Below are positions 1 through 8,603 of a DNA stretch of 64,000 bases, piece by piece. Under the pieces are notes generated by a model. That model ran no database searches. It saw only the letters and a list, made by a program, of their open reading frames with translations, and had not been told where the DNA came from. How positions within the stretch are numbered: position 1 is the stretch's first letter; each line of letters opens with the position of its first letter. The stretch comes from Planctomycetota bacterium. GTDB taxonomy: Bacteria; Planctomycetota; B15-G4. The stretch covers positions 1 through 64,000 of the forward strand of contig JAJDEO010000024.1 of the NCBI GenBank assembly GCA_029259745.1, given 5' to 3'. The position numbers were made by a program, and so were the translations under genes.

Positions 1-126
1 CGCAACGGCGCCGTCGCACTCGTGCCCGGCTCGCCGCTCAACCTCAAGATCACGACCCGCCACGATCTGGCCCTCGCCGAAGCGCTCCTCGCAGCGCCGG
101 CGGCCATCCAGGAGCTGCTGCGATGA
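1..126 (+). CDS. ispD: IspD C-terminus (partial): MEP cytidylyltransferase
   Basis: Only the last 41 codons are in the window, so the gene is cut by the left edge. The residues LVPGSPLNLKITTRHDLALA match the conserved end of 2-C-methyl-D-erythritol 4-phosphate cytidylyltransferase, where the N-x-K-I-T-T-x-x-D-L stretch is typical. This cytosolic enzyme makes CDP-methylerythritol in the non-mevalonate isoprenoid pathway. Its TGA overlaps the ATG of ispF in an ATGA, so the two genes are probably translationally coupled. The family call rests on this tail plus the ispF neighbour. Confidence 0.85.
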   Translation, partial: RNGAVALVPGSPLNLKITTRHDLALAEALLAAPAAIQELLR

Positions 127-620
127 CACGCACCGAAAACCTCTCCATCGGACTCGGCTTCGACGTGCACCCGCTCGTGCACGGACGCTCGTTGATCCTC
201 GGCGGAATCGAGATCCCCTTCGACCGTGGACTCGACGGCCATTCAGACGGCGACGCTCTTCTGCACGCTGTCATCGACGCGCTCGCCAGCGCTGCCGACC
301 TCCCTGACATCGGCGAGATGTTTCCCGGTGACGACGAGAACCTCGACCGCTCGTCCGTCGAGATGGCGCACGAGGTCGCGCGCCGCCTCGCCGTCAACGG
401 CACGAAGATCCTCAGCGTCGACGCGATCGTGATCGCGCAGGTCCCGCGCATCTCGCCCTATCGCCAGCAGCTCCGCGAGTCGGTCGCAGCGTGCTTCGAC
501 GTCGACCCGGGTCGCGTCAACGTCAAGGGCAAGACCTTCGACCACCTCGGCCCGATCGGACGTGAAGAGGGCATCGAGTGTCGCGTCGTCGTGCTGGTCC
601 AGAAACGCGCCGCGAGCTGA
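123..620 (+). CDS. ispF: 2-C-methyl-D-erythritol 2,4-cyclodiphosphate synthase
   Basis: A complete 165-residue protein, the usual IspF length. IspF cyclises CDP-ME 2-phosphate to MEcPP with release of CMP in the MEP isoprenoid pathway, as a cytosolic homotrimer. Family hallmarks are present: the metal-binding D14-V-H16 in GLGFDVHPL, the HSDGDALLHA segment with the third metal ligand H48, the DIGEMFP motif, and a C-terminal region with KGKTFDHLGPIGREEGI. The ATG overlaps the ispD stop (ATGA). It ends 7 bp before the convergent glycosyltransferase at 628, and no terminator hairpin is obvious between them. Confidence 0.96.
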   Translation: MTRTENLSIGLGFDVHPLVHGRSLILGGIEIPFDRGLDGHSDGDALLHAVIDALASAADLPDIGEMFPGDDENLDRSSVEMAHEVARRLAVNGTKILSVDAIVIAQVPRISPYRQQLRESVAACFDVDPGRVNVKGKTFDHLGPIGREEGIECRVVVLVQKRAAS

Positions 621-627
621 GCCGAGC

Positions 628-1803
628 TCAGTTGCGGACCGGCGCCGAGACGAGTACGTGCTCGTAGAACTCGGTCACGGCCGCCGCCTGCATGTCGACG
701 TCGAAGCGGCGGCGAGCTGCATCGCGCGCTCCAGCGGCGAGACGCTGTCGCAGTCCGCGCTCGGCGACCAGGCGCGTGAGGCCGTGGGCGAGCCCCTCGG
801 CCGACTCCTCGACGACGAGGCCGGAGAGCCCTTCTTCGACGATGTCGGGCAGCGGCGTGCGCGGCGTGACGATCGACGGCAGTCCCATCGCCATCTGCTC
901 GCGCAACGCGCGACAGGTGCCGTCGCTGCCCGGCACGAGGAAGAGCGAGCCGTCGAGCGCGGCGAGCGCGCCGGGGAAGTCGTCTCCGGCGAGGTAGCCC
1001 GTGGTGAGCACCGTGCCCGCGAGGCCCATCTGCTCGATCGGATCGAGCAGCAGCGGCTGGATGTTCGTGCCGCGTCCGATGACGACGAGGCGATACTCGG
1101 GATGTTCACGGACGACGCGCGCGTGGGCGTCGAGCAGGATTTCGAAGCGACGGTGGCCCTGGACGCGCGCGACGATGCCGAGCGCGACGTGTTCGGGCGC
1201 GAGGCGCAGGGCGGCGCGGCGCTCTTGGCGATCGAAGCGGTCGGGGTCGAAGCGCTCGAGGTCGATGCCACCCTCGATGAGCGTCAACGGCCGCGGCTGC
1301 CCGCCGACCGACACCGAGCGCGCCGATCCGCCGTACGTCGCGAGCGTGCGGTCGAAGCCCGAGCGCGTCGCGCAGATCAGGCCGTCGAGCGCGCGCCGTG
1401 CGACGCGCCGCGTGCGCAGCGAGCCCGAGAGGCCCTCGGCGTCATAGGCCGTGCGGATCAGGCGACCAATGCCCGACCGCGCGATGGCCATCGATGCGAT
1501 GCGGTGGTCGTTGTCGAGATGCGTGTGGACGACGTCGGGCCGGAACTCTCGTAGCAGCGCCTCGAGCGTGCGCGCATCCTCGCGATTGGCCCGGAAGCGA
1601 GCGTGCTTGCCGAGCTGGAAGCCCGAGCGCGTCGGCACTCCGCGAGCGACGGCCTGAGGATCGATCCGCGATTTCTGCCCGTCGACGGGCCGCCCGCTGA
1701 GGAACAGGACCTCGTGCTCGGCGCACTGTTTCCAGGCGACATTCAGCGCCGGCTCGGCCGGGCCGGTCCACTTCCAGTTGGAAAACAGATGCAGGATGCG
1801 CAC
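628..1803 (-). CDS. GT4-type glycosyltransferase
   Basis: 391 residues with the two-domain GT-B architecture of family 4 glycosyltransferases. The N-terminal MRILHLFSNWKWTGPAEPAL is the acceptor-side Rossmann start, with DVVHTHLDNDH at about residue 95. The C-terminal nucleotide-sugar domain has LGIVARVQGHRRFEILLDA, a GTNIQPLL loop and the VPGSDGTCRALREQMAMG donor-binding segment. No signal peptide or membrane helix is seen, so it should act at the cytosolic face of the membrane. The substrate cannot be read from sequence. With the GT4 gene at 2083 it suggests surface polysaccharide or lipid glycan assembly. Its start faces a short repeat element and the divergent second glycosyltransferase. 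Confidence 0.85.
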   Translation of the reverse strand: MRILHLFSNWKWTGPAEPALNVAWKQCAEHEVLFLSGRPVDGQKSRIDPQAVARGVPTRSGFQLGKHARFRANREDARTLEALLREFRPDVVHTHLDNDHRIASMAIARSGIGRLIRTAYDAEGLSGSLRTRRVARRALDGLICATRSGFDRTLATYGGSARSVSVGGQPRPLTLIEGGIDLERFDPDRFDRQERRAALRLAPEHVALGIVARVQGHRRFEILLDAHARVVREHPEYRLVVIGRGTNIQPLLLDPIEQMGLAGTVLTTGYLAGDDFPGALAALDGSLFLVPGSDGTCRALREQMAMGLPSIVTPRTPLPDIVEEGLSGLVVEESAEGLAHGLTRLVAERGLRQRLAAGARDAARRRFDVDMQAAAVTEFYEHVLVSAPVRN

Positions 1804-1838
1804 GGGATCGGTGCCAGGAGCGGGACAGAGACATAGCG

Positions 1839-1900
1839 GCCGGTTGAAGAACTGCTCCGAGTACGTGCCGCGCGCCGGATGAGTTTTTCAACGGGCTGAT
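1839..1900. repeat. Palindromic repeat family, copy A (short form)
   Basis: About 62 bp in the divergent intergenic region. The left arm GTTGAAGAACTGCTCCGAG pairs with the right arm ending GAGTTTTTCAACGGGCTG and TAG. The ends match the other copies (16353, 20576, 27650, 39737, 40585, 58090). This copy lacks the roughly 90-bp internal core of the long form. It is the only copy here between two divergent gene starts, so it may sit in a promoter region. Confidence 0.75.
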
Positions 1901-2082
1901 AGCGCACTCTAGTCGCGCGATTCGTGAGTGCGAAGCATTTGTTCGGCGCTGGCGGGGCCCTCGGCTAGGGCCGCCATGGGGCCTGTGGAATCCAGCGCGT
2001 CCGATCCGTGCGACGCTGTCGTTGACGCTGCGGTCGGCACTTCGTCCTTCCGCGAGCGATCCGGCGCCCCGATGATGAGCAC

Positions 2083-3207
2083 ATGACGCCTCCCCTCCGC
2101 ATCCTTCATGTCGACACCGAGCGCACCTGGCGCGGCGGTGAACAACAGGCACTCTCGCTGATGCTCGGGCTGCGCGCCCGCGGCCAGGAGAGCGTCGTCG
2201 CCTGCCTGCCGGGCTCGGCGATGGAAGAGCGCGCCCGCGACGTCGGGCTTGCCGTGCTGCCCGTGAAGATGCGTGGCGAGGGCGACCTGCGCGCCGCCGC
2301 GACGCTCCGACGCTTCGCGAAGGGCCACCGGATCGACGTCATGCACGCCCACACGGCCCACGCGCACACCCTCGTGAGTCTCGCGGGCCGCTCCGGCGTG
2401 GCGGCGCGCGTCGTCTCGCGCCGTGTCGACTTCGCGCCCAAGCGCGGCGTGCTCGGGTTGGCCTCGTTGAAATATCGCGTAGGCGTCGAGCGCTTCATCG
2501 CGATCTCGCACGCGATCAAGGAAGTGCTCGTGCGCAGCGGCGTCGACCCGCGGCTCGTGTCCGTCGTGCCGTCGGGTGTCGATCCCGATCGCTCGCTCGG
2601 CCACAGCGGCCAAGCCCTGCGCTTCGACCTCGGCCTGTCGGGACACACCGGGCCGATCGTCGGCACGCTCGCCGCGCTTGCCGGCCACAAGGGCATCGAC
2701 GTCCTCGTCGACGCCACGGCGCACCTCGTCGAACGCGTGCCAGACGTCAAAGTCGTCGTTCTCGGCGAGGGCAAGGAGCGCCAGTTCCTCGAGGCGCAGA
2801 TCGCGCGGCGTCGACTCCAAGAACACGTGCTGCTCCCCGGCTTCCTCCCGCGCGCCCCCGAGTTCCTGAACCTCGTCGACGTCTACACGGCGCCGAGCAT
2901 CATGGAAGGACTCAACACGTCCCTGGCCGACGCTCTCGCCGCGCGACGCCCCGTCGTTGCAAGCCGCGTCGGTGGGATCCCCGAACTCGTCGTGCACGAA
3001 GAGACGGGTCTGCTCGTCCCCGCCAAGGATCCCGCGGCGCTCGCCGATGCGCTCGAGCTGCTGATCCGTGACCCCGAGCGCGGACGTCGCTATGGGGACG
3101 CGGGCCGCCGTCGTGTCGAGACCATGTTTTCGGTGGACACGATGGTCGCTGGAAACCTCGCCGTGTATCGCGAGCTGGTCGCCACGGCAGTCGAGGAACG
3201 TGCATGA
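2083..3207 (+). CDS. GT4-type glycosyltransferase
   Basis: 374 residues, GT-B fold family 4. The N-terminal RILHVDTERTWRGGEQQAL is the classical glycine-rich start, HAHTAHAHTLVSLAGR lies at about 88, and the donor domain begins near GTLAALAGHKGIDVLVDA. The usual E-x7-E donor motif reads PSIMEGLNTSLADALA, with Asp in place of the second Glu, a conservative but notable change. The last 4 bp overlap the downstream gene (ATGA), so it probably shares an mRNA with the large membrane-anchored protein at 3204. Together with the gene at 628 it suggests a small glycan locus; acceptor and sugar are unknown. Confidence 0.88.
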   Translation: MTPPLRILHVDTERTWRGGEQQALSLMLGLRARGQESVVACLPGSAMEERARDVGLAVLPVKMRGEGDLRAAATLRRFAKGHRIDVMHAHTAHAHTLVSLAGRSGVAARVVSRRVDFAPKRGVLGLASLKYRVGVERFIAISHAIKEVLVRSGVDPRLVSVVPSGVDPDRSLGHSGQALRFDLGLSGHTGPIVGTLAALAGHKGIDVLVDATAHLVERVPDVKVVVLGEGKERQFLEAQIARRRLQEHVLLPGFLPRAPEFLNLVDVYTAPSIMEGLNTSLADALAARRPVVASRVGGIPELVVHEETGLLVPAKDPAALADALELLIRDPERGRRYGDAGRRRVETMFSVDTMVAGNLAVYRELVATAVEERA

Positions 3208-6200
3208 CGAAGCGTCGACGTCGAGCGAGCAGCAGCAACGGCGGCCTGGCCGTGGTGATGGTGCTCGTTGCGGGCGGCGTCGCGTGGTACGTGAATCGCC
3301 CGCCGGAGTCGCTCGAGTTCGCGGGGGGCGAGCAGGCGATCCGCGACACGGGCGAGGCCGTCGCCACGCCGGAGGAGGCGCCTGAACCCGTCGCACGTTC
3401 GTTCGATGACGATGCGCCCGCGGCACCCGCGCCCGTCGAGACCGAAGCCCGTCCGTCAGCGCCGGCCGCTGTCGTCACGTCCCCGGCACAGACCGACGTC
3501 GCCCACGCGGCGGGCGAGTCGGCCCCGGCAACGCCCGCGTCGACAAAGCCGGACGCCGGTCTCGACGGTCGGACCAAGACCAGTCAGGCCGAGACCAACC
3601 CAGCCGACACCGGCGACGACTCGACCTTCGCCGGGCACTTCGCGAACCGCAAAGGCCTCGGCGGCGTCATCGACACCGAGGCGATCCGCAAGCGCCTCGG
3701 CCTCGATCTCGTCGACGAATCGCGCATCACACGCGCGAAGCCGGGCGCCGACGTCGACGAACTCGATGTCGAGCTCTCGACGCTGCGCGCACGGTTCGAG
3801 ATGGAGCCCACCGACGTCGCGGCGCTGACGGCGCTCGTCGAGGCGCTCGTGGCGCGCGACCGGCCCGACGACGCCTGGACCTTCGTCGAGACCTTCGGAC
3901 GCGCCGGCGGCGACGTCGAGGTCGGGCGACGTTTCGTGCTCCAGCTCGATCCACTCGTCGACACGCGCATCGCCGCGATGGCCGCCGTGACCGAACGCGG
4001 TATCGAGCGCGCCGCGTGGGCCCGCGAGCACTCGCTCGCCCTCAACGCCCAGCGCGATCTCGAGAGCGCCGCGGCCTTCCGCGACATCCTTGCGCCCGGC
4101 CCCGACGGCGACACCGCCGCACGGTCGCGCGTCGACGGCCACGCGACGCTCGCCGCGGCGCGCGCGGCCGAACTCGAGCGCCTGCACTCCACGCGCAGTG
4201 CGCTGGCTGCTCTGGCGGCTGCCGGCGCCCCACTACCAGACCACTTTGCTGCGCAGCCCGGACTCGGTCCCGACGAGCTCGAGAAGCGTGACACCTCGGC
4301 CTCCGCGAAGGGTCGCCCGCACGAGCAGCGCTCCACGCGTCTGCACGTCGAGACGACGGTCGGTTCGCTCGCCGCCTGGGGTGCGCGCCGCGTTGCCGAA
4401 GAAGTCCGCCGACATGCCGACAAGGCGCTGCGCGGGAAGAACTTCCGGAGCGTGAAGGGCACGCTCGAAGTGTTCGTCACGCCGAGCGAGTCGGAGTTCC
4501 ACACCGAGCGGACCAAAGCCACCGATCTGATCCCGCCCTGGCGCGCGGCGTTCTACGACAGCGCGGCCCATCGCGTCGTCGCGCTCGACCCGCGGACACG
4601 AGGCGAGCCACTCGCGCTGCTCTGGGGACGCCTCGCACGCGAAGTCGCGCGCCCCTCGGTGCGGCGGGTGGCCGGCAACGACGGCGTGCTCGCGCCGTGG
4701 ATCGAAGAGGCGCTCGCGATGTCGTACGAGTCGACACGCCTGCTCGGGAACGGCGACGTGGCGTTCGGTGGCTGGCCCGTCGACCGGCGGCACAAGATGG
4801 CCCTCGCGGCGACGGGTCGCGGCGAGTCGATGATGGCGATCGACGAGGTCCTGGACGTCGATCTCGCCGACCCGCGGGCGCCGGTCTGGATCTGGGCGCT
4901 CGCGACGTTCCTGCGCGAGCAGGAGAACGCGGAGGGCGAGAAGCTCTGGTCGGAACGCTTCGACAACCTGATCGACGAAGAGCGGTCGGCGGGTCGCACG
5001 GCCGAGGACGTCCGGGCGCCGGGCGCGATGGCGCGCGAGTTCCGGCGCGTCGTCATCCAGCCCGACGACCCGATCGACTCGATCTCGTCGCTGCGCTCCT
5101 TCGGCACGGCCTGGCATGCATGGGTGCGCGAGCAGGCGGCCTGGGCAACGGGTGACGCGGCGGCGCTCGACATGCTCGTCCAAACCGGCGAAGAGCTCCT
5201 ACGTGAGCGGCGCGTCGAGCGCGCCGGCGAGCTTGTCGCGCGCGTGCTCTCCGTCGACCCGGTGCGCATACGCGCCCACGCGTTGGCGGCGCTGCTGGCC
5301 GAAGGCGACGGACGTAGCGACGCCGCGCTCCTCTTCGCGCGCAACATCGCGATGCTCCAGGCGCGGGTCGGCGAACCACTTCCCACGGCGCGCCTCGCAA
5401 GCCTCGACGAACGCTTCGCGGGCCTGCTGTCCGAACACGATGCCGAACTGCGCCCGCGCCTCGAAAAGCTCGTCACCGACTACCTCGCCCAGGGCTTCCC
5501 GCGCGCAGCGATGCGTCTCATCGACCGCGCGCTGTTCGCCGAACCGCTCGACGCTGCGTGGCGCTCGTCGCGTGCCACGATCCTCGAGACACTCGGCAGC
5601 GACCTGCTCTTCGCACGCCGTCGGCTCCCCATCGTCACCACGCTCGACTCGGCACTGGGCGACAAGGGACTGTGGCAACCCAACGGAACCGCGTTGATCG
5701 TCCGCTGCTCGGACCGCAAGGCGCCGACGCTGCTCAACAGCGTCGCGCACCTGCGTGAGCCCTGGCGCCTCAGCGCGAAGATCCGCTTCCAACCCGGACC
5801 CGACGGTCGTCTGGTGGATGAGCGCAGCAACTTCGTCGGCTTCACCTTCGGGGGAAGCAATCCCCTGTCGGACGGCGAGTGGGGCATCTTCGTCAGTCCG
5901 GCCGGGCGCATCGAGCTCGCGAAGAAAGGCAACCTCGAGTGGCCCTCCGAAGGCATGGGGCACGCCGTGCGACGCGACGACCCGGCGATCCTGCTCGAGG
6001 TCCACGTCGAGAACGGTCGCTTCACGGTGTTCGCCGATGGCGAGGGTTTCCCGCCGCGCCTGCTGGGCAACAAGCCCGCCGACGGCTGGATGTCGCTCTT
6101 CGCACGCGACGTCGACGCCGAGATCACCGACATCGTGCTCCGACGCCCCGTCTCCCCGGATCCGACCGAGGTCTGGCACACAGCCCCCGGCAGCCCGTGA
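3204..6200 (+). CDS. Large membrane-anchored protein with degenerate peptidase-like and LamG-like domains
   Basis: 998 residues. A basic N-terminus precedes one membrane segment (about 14-33, LAVVMVLVAGGVAWYV), then an Ala/Pro/Glu-rich linker to about 130, then helical repeat-like sequence. Residues about 390-560 resemble the DUF1570/gluzincin-like region of planctomycete proteins, ending in PWIEEALAMSYE, but the HExxH expected before it is absent (WGRLAREVARP), so it is probably not an active peptidase. The middle is TPR-like. The last 150 residues (WRLSAKIRFQPG onward) look like a concanavalin/LamG-type beta-sandwich. Most of the protein should lie outside the cytoplasmic membrane. It is translationally coupled to the upstream glycosyltransferase. 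Function unknown. Confidence 0.8.
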   Translation: MTKRRRRASSSNGGLAVVMVLVAGGVAWYVNRPPESLEFAGGEQAIRDTGEAVATPEEAPEPVARSFDDDAPAAPAPVETEARPSAPAAVVTSPAQTDVAHAAGESAPATPASTKPDAGLDGRTKTSQAETNPADTGDDSTFAGHFANRKGLGGVIDTEAIRKRLGLDLVDESRITRAKPGADVDELDVELSTLRARFEMEPTDVAALTALVEALVARDRPDDAWTFVETFGRAGGDVEVGRRFVLQLDPLVDTRIAAMAAVTERGIERAAWAREHSLALNAQRDLESAAAFRDILAPGPDGDTAARSRVDGHATLAAARAAELERLHSTRSALAALAAAGAPLPDHFAAQPGLGPDELEKRDTSASAKGRPHEQRSTRLHVETTVGSLAAWGARRVAEEVRRHADKALRGKNFRSVKGTLEVFVTPSESEFHTERTKATDLIPPWRAAFYDSAAHRVVALDPRTRGEPLALLWGRLAREVARPSVRRVAGNDGVLAPWIEEALAMSYESTRLLGNGDVAFGGWPVDRRHKMALAATGRGESMMAIDEVLDVDLADPRAPVWIWALATFLREQENAEGEKLWSERFDNLIDEERSAGRTAEDVRAPGAMAREFRRVVIQPDDPIDSISSLRSFGTAWHAWVREQAAWATGDAAALDMLVQTGEELLRERRVERAGELVARVLSVDPVRIRAHALAALLAEGDGRSDAALLFARNIAMLQARVGEPLPTARLASLDERFAGLLSEHDAELRPRLEKLVTDYLAQGFPRAAMRLIDRALFAEPLDAAWRSSRATILETLGSDLLFARRRLPIVTTLDSALGDKGLWQPNGTALIVRCSDRKAPTLLNSVAHLREPWRLSAKIRFQPGPDGRLVDERSNFVGFTFGGSNPLSDGEWGIFVSPAGRIELAKKGNLEWPSEGMGHAVRRDDPAILLEVHVENGRFTVFADGEGFPPRLLGNKPADGWMSLFARDVDAEITDIVLRRPVSPDPTEVWHTAPGSP

Positions 6201-6201
6201 G

Positions 6202-6256
6202 GAAAGCAACGCGGCCCGTCACCACCGCGAAGGGGTGACGGGCCGCGCGTGCTTTC
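6202..6256. terminator. Bidirectional intrinsic terminator-like hairpin
   Basis: A 13-bp perfect stem, CGCGGCCCGTCAC paired with GTGACGGGCCGCG, is extended by GAAAGCA/TGCTTTC. It lies between the convergent genes ending at 6200 and 6269. The A/T-containing outer stem gives short A and T tracts on both strands, fitting termination in both directions. Confidence 0.8.
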
Positions 6257-6268
6257 ACTGCGGTCGTG

Positions 6269-8494
6269 TCAGCCGCCGACGACGACCTTCAAGCCGTTCG
6301 ACATCGACACGCCGGCCGAAGCCTGCGCGTCACTGAACGCCATCTGCACGACGAACTCGGTTCCCGCGGGAACCGTGTTGTCGAGCGTACCGGGGATGCC
6401 CACGAGGCCGATGAAGTTCGCCTGCACGGGGATCTGGAGCAGGATCGGGATCGTGTAGACGGTGCCGCCCTTGAACGGGGCTGCGCCTTCGGTGAGCGAG
6501 ACCCACAGGACACCCGTAGCTCCCGGCTGGATCGCCGCGCCCGTGATGTCGAAACCCGTCCCGCCCGGTGTGAGGTCGCCCGAGCCGAAGAGCTGCGGAG
6601 TCACGCCGCCGGTGCCAGGATGGCCGACGCCGATCGTGATGAACTGCCCTTGGGCGACGTAGGTGAAGCCGTCAACGATCAAGTCGCTGCCGTTGCCGAA
6701 CGCCTCGACGTCGACGGTCCCCGCGGCACCCGGAGGGGTGTTCACGGTGAGGGCGGTCGAGTTGATGATGTTGATCGAGTTTCCGGACACGCCGCCGAAC
6801 TGCACGTCCGTGACACCGAGCACGTTGCTGCCGGCGATCGTCACCGTCGTCCCTCCCGTGATCAGACCCTGATCGGGGGAGAGCGACGAGATGTTCGGCG
6901 CCGGGTTGGCGACGTACGTGAAGCCGTTCACCTCGGTGTCACTGCCCGCGTTGTTCTGCACGCGCACGTCGACGGACGTCCCCAGCGTGCCAGGCGGTGT
7001 CAGCAACACGAGCGTCGAGTCGTTCTGGACATCGATGGCCATCGCATCGACGCCGTCGAACGTCGCCAAGGACACTCCGAGGAAACCCGACCCCGAGAGG
7101 GTGATCGACGTGAAGCCCGCTTCGGCGCCCGTCGTCGGGTTGATCGACGAGATCGACGGCGGGGCCTGGTTCGAGAAGGGATCGAAGCCCTCGATCGAGG
7201 TCAGGCCCGTGCCGTTGGGATCGAGCCACGGGCTGAGGTCGACGTCGTTCCAGAAGTTGAAGAAGCGACCGTAGTACGAAACCGTGCACGGCGACGTCGG
7301 ACCACCCGTGAGCGTGCCGCGGATGTGACCGTTGTTGTCGAACAGCGGACCACCTGAGCTACCGCCCTCCGTGACGCCGACTTGGAAGTTCATGTTCCAG
7401 ACGCGCACCGAGCCGATGCCGATGAAGCCCTGCGTCGACTTGCCGCCACCGTTGCTGTCGATCGAGATGCGCTTCGGCGTCCCGCCGGGATGGTGCATCG
7501 ACATGCCGAACGTCAGGTTCGTCGACGAGCGACTCCAACCTGCGTAGTACGGGTTGTAGCTGTCCGGGATATTGCCCGTGATGCGCATCAAGCGACCGTC
7601 GGTGTCGGTGTCAGAAGCGAGCAGCTGCAAGCCGGACACGTTGTTGTTCGTCGGAGCGCCGCCGCCACCGCAACCCGGCGTCTGGTAGTTGAACCGGACG
7701 ACCGTCGTGCTGCTCTGACCGCAGTGCTGCGCCGTGTAGAGGTACTGCGTGCCGTCGTTGAGGGTGTTGTTGATCAGCGAGCCGGAGCACAAGCCGCCGC
7801 CCGAAAGCGTGCGGACCGTCGAGCGCTTCTGCAGCGGGAAGGGATCGCCTTCGGGGCAGTTCACGTGCACCTTGTCGCAACCGCCGTCGCCGATCTGGGA
7901 GTCGAGCGCCGCCTCCATTGCGAAGATGTTCTTGTAGTCGTAGATCAGTCCGCGCAGCTCGATGAGCGGCGTGGTCTCGAGGTGTGCCGGTTGGCTGTAC
8001 TCGAGGATGACCGTGTCACCGGGGAAGGGCTCGATGACGAACTCACCCGTCGGGATCTGCTCTTCCTGGGTGTAGGCACCGAGGACGTTGACGAGGGCGT
8101 CGTCGTAGAGGAACACGCGGCCTTCGGGCGGCAGCTGGTACTGCGAGAACTCGACGCCGAGGCTGTGTGCGCCGGGCGCGTGGAAGCGCATGCGCGCCAC
8201 GAGGAGTTCACCGTCGTTCGTGACGCTCCAGTCGGCGGCGTCACCGAAGTTGCGCGGGACGGGCGTCATGACGCCGAAGCGCAGCGGGCCGGGGCCGAGC
8301 TGTTCGTTGAGGGCGTCTTCGGCCATCAACATGTCGACGTCGGGGGCCGGGACTTCGAAAGTCGGAATGCGGTCGTCGAGCTTGTCCGCAGCGGGCGCAC
8401 CGGGATGGCGCACCTGCGCGAACGCCGTCACCGACGAACCGAGGACACAAACGGAGAGAAGCCCTGCGAGACGCAGGGAAGGAGGGAGAAGCAT
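6269..8494 (-). CDS. Secreted lysyl-endopeptidase-like serine protease with IPT/TIG repeats and shared C-terminal domain
   Basis: 741 residues with an N-terminal signal peptide (hydrophobic to about residue 26, ending AFAQ). The chymotrypsin-fold catalytic region has TAQHCG (H257), an Asp in SDTDTDGRL (about D299) and GGSSGGP (S380). The MSMHHPGGTPKRIS stretch is characteristic of Achromobacter-type lysyl endopeptidases. Cysteines around the active site suggest disulfides. Two IPT/TIG Ig-like domains follow (about 450-620). The last roughly 120 residues form a domain shared with the proteins at 14938 and 53117 and the pseudogene at 40745. Expected role: extracellular or surface proteolysis. 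A terminator hairpin lies directly after the stop. Confidence 0.9.
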   Translation of the reverse strand: MLLPPSLRLAGLLSVCVLGSSVTAFAQVRHPGAPAADKLDDRIPTFEVPAPDVDMLMAEDALNEQLGPGPLRFGVMTPVPRNFGDAADWSVTNDGELLVARMRFHAPGAHSLGVEFSQYQLPPEGRVFLYDDALVNVLGAYTQEEQIPTGEFVIEPFPGDTVILEYSQPAHLETTPLIELRGLIYDYKNIFAMEAALDSQIGDGGCDKVHVNCPEGDPFPLQKRSTVRTLSGGGLCSGSLINNTLNDGTQYLYTAQHCGQSSTTVVRFNYQTPGCGGGGAPTNNNVSGLQLLASDTDTDGRLMRITGNIPDSYNPYYAGWSRSSTNLTFGMSMHHPGGTPKRISIDSNGGGKSTQGFIGIGSVRVWNMNFQVGVTEGGSSGGPLFDNNGHIRGTLTGGPTSPCTVSYYGRFFNFWNDVDLSPWLDPNGTGLTSIEGFDPFSNQAPPSISSINPTTGAEAGFTSITLSGSGFLGVSLATFDGVDAMAIDVQNDSTLVLLTPPGTLGTSVDVRVQNNAGSDTEVNGFTYVANPAPNISSLSPDQGLITGGTTVTIAGSNVLGVTDVQFGGVSGNSINIINSTALTVNTPPGAAGTVDVEAFGNGSDLIVDGFTYVAQGQFITIGVGHPGTGGVTPQLFGSGDLTPGGTGFDITGAAIQPGATGVLWVSLTEGAAPFKGGTVYTIPILLQIPVQANFIGLVGIPGTLDNTVPAGTEFVVQMAFSDAQASAGVSMSNGLKVVVGG

Positions 8495-8603
8495 GGAATC
8501 CTCACTGACTTACGGGGGAAGAGACTTTGATCGAGGAGCCGGCAACTCGCGTCCTGAAGCCCCTGGAGCCTATCACGCCGCAGTGCGTTGTGACGGATCG
8601 AGC

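Noticed and set aside
562..1554. Long plus-strand open frame opposite the first glycosyltransferase
   Set aside because: Arg/Ala/Glu-rich composition typical of shadow frames in GC-rich DNA; the minus strand encodes a clear GT4 protein.
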